From: Paragorgia papillata
Taxonomy: Eukaryota; Cnidaria; Anthozoa; Scleralcyonacea; Coralliidae
DNA: 64,000 bases
NCBI GenBank assembly: GCA_035771165.1
Contig: JAWNZC010000446.1
Coordinates: forward strand, 372,001-436,000
Reading direction: 5' to 3'
The notes below the pieces were generated by a model. The model was not told the origin of the DNA. It worked only from the letters and a program-made list of their open reading frames with translations, and searched no databases. Positions 57,601 to 64,000 of this stretch are shown here, in pieces; within the stretch, counting starts at the first letter, position 1; the number at the start of each line of letters is the position of its first letter. The position numbers were made by a program, and so were the translations under genes.

Positions 57601-57954
57601 TCAAACTGGCCCTATGTGCCATTGTGCCAATGGCACATGCGCCCCCTTAGGATGCCGTTACTGTGCCCCTTTCCCGTTGTATAATATTATATTTGATATG
57701 TAGTGCAATTCCTATTTCAAAACCCGATTTTGGATTTATAGTCGTTTTACGTTTTATAATAGTATTTTAAGATTAAATAATATTTTAGTACGCTTCCGAC
57801 GCAGCTGACAGCGTGACATAGTCACCTAATTAATGGTTGACTTCTCCTCATGATGTATGCCTTGCATGTTATGGTGTATTCCTATATAAAATTAGTATAT
57901 TTGAATATTTTGTTTGGTATTTTATATCCTTCAAAACTCTTTCAAACCCCCTTC

Positions 57955-58035
57955 AAAATGCAGGAAATGCTATTTCAGAGACTCTAAAATTCAAAATTTT
58001 CCGGGGGAGCGTGCCCCCGGACCCCCCTTGAAGAT
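57955..58035 (-). repeat. Inverted, diverged copy of the satellite head
   Basis: GCAGGAAATGCTATTTCAGA...TTTTCCGGGGGAGCGTGCCC corresponds to the reverse complement of the satellite start (GGTCCGGGGGTATGCTCCCC ... TGAAATGGCATTTCCCGC). A lone inverted copy suggests the satellite unit came from a transposon end with inverted repeats. Confidence 0.6.
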
Positions 58036-58310
58036 GGTCGCGCCTTCGGCGATCACCTAGTAAGTATTGCCTGTTTTGCCCCCTTGTTAAATATTCTGAA
58101 AGAAACCCTGACGGCTCCCCTCTCCCTGATGGCACCGCCCCTAATACGGAGCCAGTCCGACTCTGTGACTTTATGACTCGCGAGAAATTCATAAAGTATA
58201 GTGAAAAGCGATTGTTGTACAATCTTCCCGATAAGTGTTGATAAAACTATTCGCTTGTTAAAAATTGTCGCTTGTATTCTTAATATTGTTTTTTGTTTGT
58301 TCATTTGTAG

Positions 58311-58622
58311 TACCTACTAAAGGACCAACTATTAGTTCAATAACGTCTCCGAGAGCTACTGAACTAACAGTTGTTTTGTTGAAGTTGTCAGCAGGCGACG
58401 CAAATGGAAATATAATCAGTTATACTGTCTGTTACCAAATTGCAAGCAGTGGAAGTGGTGTTTCTTGTACGAAGAATACAACAGTCAATGGTGCTGACAC
58501 TACGACGGTGACTTTACGTAGTTTAAATGAGGCTACAACCTATGACGTCGCGGTTAAAGCTACTAATGGAGCAGGAACTGGAGTTCTTGGCACGAAAAAG
58601 AGTGGAAAAACGGGGGAATCTG
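58311..58622 (+). CDS. FN3 exon 4 of gene B (intact)
   Basis: A fully open phase 1-1 exon after CATTTGTAG, ending at GTAAGT. It starts V-PTKGPTISSITSPRATEL and includes VVLLKLSAGDANGNIISYTV, CYQIASSGSGVSC, TTTVTLRSLNEATTYDVAVK and GTGVLGTKKSGKTGESG. Its flanks match those of the degenerate gene A exon at 5852. It is the last gene B exon I can identify; by analogy with gene A the propeller, EGF, membrane and tail exons should follow to the right of the window. Confidence 0.88.
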
Positions 58623-60045
58623 GTAAGTAAATTAATGTATTATTAAATTGTTATCAAGTTTGTGACATTTTCCTTAAAAATCACCAGTGCTATGTGATGT
58701 CACAACGCTCAATGAGTTATTGGAAATATAGGTCCACGAAGCGGACATGTGTCTGCCTAGATTGACGCCGGTAGTCACGCTCAAAAGACCCATGTTCTAT
58801 AACTATATATAGAGAATATGTAAATATTGTGTCATCCAATACGCCTTCATTCTAATTACAATGTTGTACAGAAACACCGTTATACCCTATCCACTACGCC
58901 ATCAAACGCTATCCAATACGCCATCCATGTATGAACAGTAAGGGGAATTTACGCTTTTTATTTGGATTACATTGAACGTTTAATCTATTTTTGACGGGTT
59001 ATTTTATAAAAGAAATAGAAAACATTTCCCCCTTAATTCTATAGAGTTATAGAAACACTTGTGGAATTTTGGAAGAAAGAACTCGAAGTAGTGTTGGAAG
59101 AACTCGAAATAGTAATTTCTCGTTCTCCCAAACTTCCCCTCGTGTTTGTATAGCTCTATAGAAACACGGAAAAGATTTTCTCTTTTTTAAATCGAGTACA
59201 TGTATCTGGTTAAGTAAAAAGAGTGTATTAATATATCCAGAACGCAATGTATTACTTGTCTAATTATTGCTATAAAGAAGCAAGTAAACATTAGAATATT
59301 ATACTATTAATCATTTAGTATTAAATAGGACTATTTTTCTGGCATTGTTTTAATTAAACACTCTGTTTGTTTGCAGGACTCTTAAAGCATGCTCTGTACT
59401 CGTGTGTTCTGAGCTTTAGTAATTTTTTGCATAAAAAACTGCTTCATGTATTTGTCAGGCTTAACCACTGAAAAATAGCACAGGATCGAGTTTTCTATTG
59501 TGTCGGATGAGCTGATTTTGAAGCCAGCATATTTGCATTGACCAGAGATCATTAGAAACTGCGATTGTGCAAGCAAATCAAACTGAGACACTTGCGAAAT
59601 GGGTTTAGCGTCTGGCCAATATATTTATTTTGCTAACCATAAATGCACAAAAGCCTGAACTTAATTTGACGCTTCACAGTTGGCTTTTCTCACCAGATAA
59701 TTACATGTAGAGCCAACGGCGGCCATATTACAAATTCAATGGCTAATCTGAGAGGAAAAGCAAAACTGCTCGACATCAAATAACTGTCCAACCAATATGT
59801 CCCTTCACTAACATTAAATAGAAAATGTCAGAATGCCCTCCAACATATGTCTGCAACGCCACAGTAGTTGTTATAGGTGGTCACTTCAACATGGCCGCCG
59901 TTGGCTTCATTTTCAGTAATAGAAACTCGATCCAGTCATATTTTTCAGATCAGTGGGCTTAACTGGTTCTTACATAGATAGGAGTTCATTCATTTTGCAG
60001 AGGTATCTTTATTAAATAAATATTAACATACTGTGCATAAATCCA
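58623..60045. other. Gene B intron with small foldbacks
   Basis: No exon is seen. AGCCAACGGCGGCCAT at 59711 is mirrored by ATGGCCGCCGTTGGCT at 59891, a possible MITE of about 196 bp. CTATAGAGTTATAGAAACAC near 59040 is mirrored by GTGTTTGTATAGCTCTATAG near 59142. Confidence 0.5.
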
Positions 60046-60049
60046 CCAA

Positions 60050-62095
60050 GGGAATAATGAAAGAACTAAACAGAATAACAAGGTTACGGTCTTGTAACCA
60101 GGTTCTTATCTCCGGGTTATGTATATATGTCCTAATATGGAAAGTATAAATAACCTATTACGCAACCTCGTCCCCAGGGCTATTTGTGGGGGCTGGGCCA
60201 AGATGGCAGCGAAAAACAAAATGGCGGGAACAAATGGCCCGGCACAGGATGAGCTATCACCACATCTGATTGGTCGAGATAACATTGGATGTTTTAGGTA
60301 TTCTGATTGGTGGAAACAAGGCAGTTACGCAGGATAACTCCGGGCATTTGTTTATATATAGGCCTCAAATTATAAATAAGCGATGGCAGCAATTGCCGGC
60401 AGTTGGAAAATAACTTCAAAATTAATGAAAATGTGCGAAACACCCCTAAAAACGTCGGATAAATATGTAATGATGGGTCGTGTCGTCTCTGCCCTGCCAA
60501 ACAACGAAGTCCATGGGGCGACCAAATAATGGTGTCTTTTAAACTGATATGGCGAACGAAAGACTTGGTGAACGAAGTCAAAAAGTATTTTGGCTGCCAA
60601 AGGAAAGTACACGACCGGGAAGAATTTACGTGTTTGGTCATTGAGAAGCAGGCTTTCTTTAAGCAAGCCCAGGAAATTATATTTATTTTGATAATTCGAC
60701 AACATATTTGGAAATGGAATGGAATGTTTTGATTGTTTTCAGTTTGTGTCAGTCAAGCTGAACTAAACATGATCAGAAAAGATTGAGCCTGACCCAGTGA
60801 ACTCGATGTAAGTTAAAATGTGATACCTGGAACGCTAACGTCCAGTCATTCGGGGGGCAAAAAGTGAGGCAAAAAGTTCCAGGCCCTTGCGCGGTTTGCA
60901 GGTAGGATTCAGTCTCCCACAAAATGTTTTTTACACGGTCACCGGTCTCGAGCGAACTGCGAAGACTCGAAAAGGTTTGAAAAATTATTTATTGAATCAT
61001 TTTATCACGCTTTGCTAAACGTGCATTTTAAATTTTGATTGGTTGTGCTATGCTGCCGAACTAATTATGCAGTGATTGTCTATTTGTTGCTATAGGAAAA
61101 GTCATTGTCTTTACAAAACGTGCACGAAGTTTGTCAGTGAAGAAATTAAATCAAATTTTCGTTATATTATAAACCATATATATTAGAGTTCCGTCACTCC
61201 GAAGAGGATACAAAAAATCAACACAAACTTAGTATAGAATATGCCGTTTAGGTTAGTACCAGTTTCATCAGTTTAAATCAGTTTTAAAAAGCATTCCGCA
61301 TTCGTACCGAAAACAACAACTATAGCCATGAGTAAACGTGAAAAATAAACAATCAAGTTGTCAGTTTATATTTCTTAAAATATCATTAGTTACAAAAGGC
61401 CGTTTAACAAAACTGAACAAGAAATTAAAGGAGCAGAAATAAGAAAATGACATTAGATGTATATTATGAAATATCAAGTATCAATACGTCTTCAAACTCG
61501 TACAAGAATAGCTTTCTCACTCTTGTTCTCACCTTTTCGGCTGGCTGTTTTCATCCTAGCCAGCAAAAGGACGTCTGTTTTCTCAGCCTATTTTCATCCC
61601 TAGCTTAATTTACTGTATAGTTTTGGACTGCTATACAGTAAATAAAACAACAACAGCGCTGCACAACAATGGGAAACCATTAAATGCACGTTTAGTCTAA
61701 TAAATAATTTTTTCAAACCTTTTTTCGAGCCTTCGCAGTTCGCTCAAGACGGGCGGCCGTGTAAAAAACATTTTGTGGGAGACTGAATCGTACCTGCAAA
61801 CCGCGCAGGGGCCTGGAACTTTTTGCCTCACTTTTTGGTCCTTCGTTAGCGTTCCAGGTATCACATTTTAACTTACATCGAGTTCACTGGCCTGACCAGG
61901 CGCGATAAACTTAGTGAAGACTGGGTCCGAGTAAATATGCGCCATTATATGATAGTAACGCCAGTAATGGGAGCATGGGAACGAATTGGTAATTGACAAT
62001 GTGATTGGTTACTTCTAGCCAATCAGAAAACTCGTTCATATTAGGTAGGTCTTCACCGAGGAAAGAGGGCAGTAAAGACTGAAATAATTAAATAT
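60050..62095 (+). repeat. Dispersed repeat, copy with hAT insertion
   Basis: Same family as 8195-9100. The two halves (60050-60794 and 61890-62095) match it on either side of the insertion at 60795-61889. Confidence 0.8.
60795..61889. mobile_element. hAT-type non-autonomous transposon, 1095 bp, 8-bp target duplication
   Basis: It starts CAGTGAACTCGATGTAAGTT and ends with its exact inverse. The inverted arms run for about 200 bases with few differences. GCCTGACC is duplicated on both sides (60787-60794, 61890-61897), and the unoccupied site with one GCCTGACC is present at 8897. An 8-bp duplication with CAGTG termini points to the hAT superfamily. No transposase frame is inside, so it was mobilised in trans. 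Unusually long arms for a hAT element. Confidence 0.85.
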
Positions 62096-63565
62096 AACGA
62101 CCATATAAGATGGCAATTGTCCCATTATTGACTTCATTGAGTGTCTCAAAGTGTTTGTCGATTACTGTTCCAGAATGCCTTGTCCCTGTTCCTGTTCCAG
62201 AATGCCTTTCTTGTTATTATCTATTAGCCTTCTCAGGGCTAATGGTGGCTTTTTAATTGGGTATCAAGGGCACGTGGTGGAAGAATTGCAAGAGTCGGAG
62301 GTTGTATGGCTGGGTTAAGTGGTAATGCAACAGTGCAACTTCCAAAGCAGGGCGGCGTCGGGTGTTCGTTGTTTCCTCTTGGTGACTATAGTCAAAACCA
62401 TCCTGTTTATAGACCTTATTCATTCAAAAATGCCGCCGATTTCGAATTCTTTCATGCGCATAAAAAATTAGCCATTATATGACCTCGTTTTAAAGTAAAA
62501 ATTATTTTAAATTTGGCACATGAAAACGAGTTCATAAGGGTTAATTTCTATGTATATAAAATAATTTTAATTCGTCGGTCATTTTTTAATAATGTCTATT
62601 ACGACGCTATTGACCGTCTTCTGTCCGCCCGCCTTTCTTCTCGCCCACCTGACCCTCCCACCTTTCCTGAACCGTCTTTCCCCCAGCCCGCCTGATTCTC
62701 CCGCCCGCCTGCTTGCCTCTTGCCCGCCAGAACAAAAACTTGGAGCAAGTTTAGGTATGTTTTAATATGGAAATTATAAATAACCTATTACACTATATAT
62801 CTTGGGTGCTTAATTGGCTAAATTTCAGCCTGGTGGTTCTTAATCTACAGTTTCTTTTATCCATTTTCTTTAAAAGCCATATACCACTGCTAAGATGAAA
62901 AGTGGGAATTATAAAATGCATTGACATTCTGCTGAAAGTTATTTGTCATTAACTACTGCAGCCTTTCAATGTTGATATTTATTGTAACAGTTTTATAAAT
63001 GCGTAAGCAATTAGATTGCTTGCATGAAGCTCTCTTTGCAACTACTCTCGACCAGCTCTCACAACGATCACCTTTGATATATGAACTGGGTTTCTTTTTT
63101 GTTTTTAAGCTCTTGTAAACGACCAGCTCTATAGTTGCGACGACTCTTCCACATCCCCAAGGTGCTCGCTTACGAGAGCTTAAACTGTAATTTTTTTTTT
63201 GTTCTTATTTTTATTTGCCTTCGGTGACAGTACACAGGTTTTAATGCTTCTGTTTTGTTCTTTCGTATGGCTTAATTTGCAGTCACGAGCTTGGTGATAC
63301 TTATATATTTGCTAAATTATCCAAACAGCAATTTGTATTTGAGGATATTCCAGTTAATAAAATAGTTAGGCTATATAACTCGGTAAAAATAAAATAATAG
63401 GCTAATAGTATAATAACAAAATGTCTGGGACTGCTTCTGCACATGATCAGTTACTGTTATACTTCATGTCAGAATATACTTTTACATGATTGAGAGAAAT
63501 ACTATACAACGTTTGATTGAAAAGTGGCTATACCTGTTTTACTAAAAATAATCCAATTGCCTAAA
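62096..63565. other. Sequence without recognised gene
   Basis: A C-rich stretch (62615-62730, CCGCCCGCCTG-like) and a short match to the dispersed repeat (TAATATGGAAATTATAAATA near 62765) are all I can point to. Confidence 0.4.
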
Positions 63566-64000
63566 ATAGCTCTTGTACTAAGAGTAGTAGTGAAAATACA
63601 GATAAATGGCAAAGACCTAGAACAGATGTCTCAGTTCAAGTACCTTGGTAGCATTATTTCTGAAGATGGATATTCTGAAAAAGAGATCAAGTCAAGGATA
63701 GCAATGGCTAAGGAATCATTTAACAAACAAAAGGTGCTACTGTCTGGAGGTTTGGATCTGGAACTGAAGAAGAAAATTATGAAGACACTGATTTGGAGTT
63801 TGCTGCTGTATGGAGCTGAAACTTGGACATTGAGGAAAAAAGATATATTAATCGTCTGGAATGTTGTGAGATGTGGTTGTGGAGATGTATGATGGGAATT
63901 ACTTGGGTGGAAAAGGTCAATAATGAACAAGTGCTGCGTAGAGTTGGAGAGGAACAGCTGATACAGACAATATATAGAAGGCAAATTAATTGGATTGAGC
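63566..64000 (+). pseudogene. LINE reverse transcriptase, C-terminal part, runs off the window
   Basis: The frame reads VKIQINGKDLEQMSQFKYLG, SIISEDGYSEKEIKSRIAMA, KESFNKQKVLL, then KKIMKTLIWSLLLYGAETWT and LRKKD. It is then displaced to YINRLECCEMWLWRCMMGIT and WVEKVNNEQVLRRVGEEQLI. FKYLGS-I--DG, EI-SRI--AK--F and LLYGAETWTL are the thumb-side signature of AP-endonuclease-type LINE reverse transcriptases. The catalytic YADD part is not present upstream, so the copy is 5' truncated, and it has one frameshift near 63855. The clade cannot be named from this segment. Confidence 0.75.

Overview
This window is eukaryotic and almost certainly from an invertebrate animal. It has AT-rich sequence, long introns with GT...AG (once GC...AG) junctions, extracellular modules typical of metazoa (fibronectin III, SRCR, YWTD/LDLR-B, calcium-binding EGF) each on phase-1 exons, and a dense population of eukaryotic transposons, several of them Penelope-like with hammerhead ribozymes. 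The mix fits an early-branching animal, perhaps a cnidarian, but nothing here proves the phylum. No prokaryotic gene, rRNA, tRNA or CRISPR array is visible.

Two plus-strand genes of one receptor-like family lie in tandem. Gene A (438-31897; its 5' end lies left of the window) has at least five fibronectin III exons, two exons forming a YWTD beta-propeller, an EGF exon, another FN3 exon, a membrane-proximal FN3-like exon, a transmembrane exon and a short tail with NPAY, YEVP and YMEL tyrosine motifs. Splice phases join correctly from the EGF exon to the stop codon at 31897. Several exons carry one-base frameshifts, many of them in short homopolymers, so the gene is either decaying or blurred by long-read indel errors. 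Gene B (from 35729, continuing past the right edge) starts with a signal-peptide exon, then two SRCR exons and four FN3 exons nearly identical to those of gene A.

The FN3 exons sit inside repeated intron-exon units. Region 1-2990 holds two near-identical units of about 1.4-1.5 kb. Region 45.9-54.3 kb holds a nearly perfect 4.17-kb tandem duplication, bounded by a 181-187-bp satellite that grows to about 17 units at 53.9-57.0 kb. FN3 exon number is therefore probably still changing through unequal exchange.

Introns and intergenic DNA are full of mobile elements. 7.2-12.5 kb: a long foldback, a dispersed repeat, a TTAA-flanked MITE and an internally deleted Mutator/Kolobok-type transposon. 24.3-25.1 kb: a Penelope-like element with inverted arms and a ribozyme-like core. 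26.6-31.5 kb: two non-LTR elements of the restriction-like-endonuclease type, embedded in (ATT)n microsatellites. 33.9-35.0 kb: a hAT-like element and a MITE. 36.2-38.4 kb: a LINE scrap with a 2A-like motif, and a nested Penelope-like element ending in a canonical hammerhead ribozyme. 39.6-43.1 kb: three more Penelope-like fragments, one a compact copy with a perfect 12-bp target duplication. 60.8-61.9 kb: a hAT-type element whose empty site is preserved at 8.9 kb. 63.5 kb to the end: the 3' part of a LINE reverse transcriptase.
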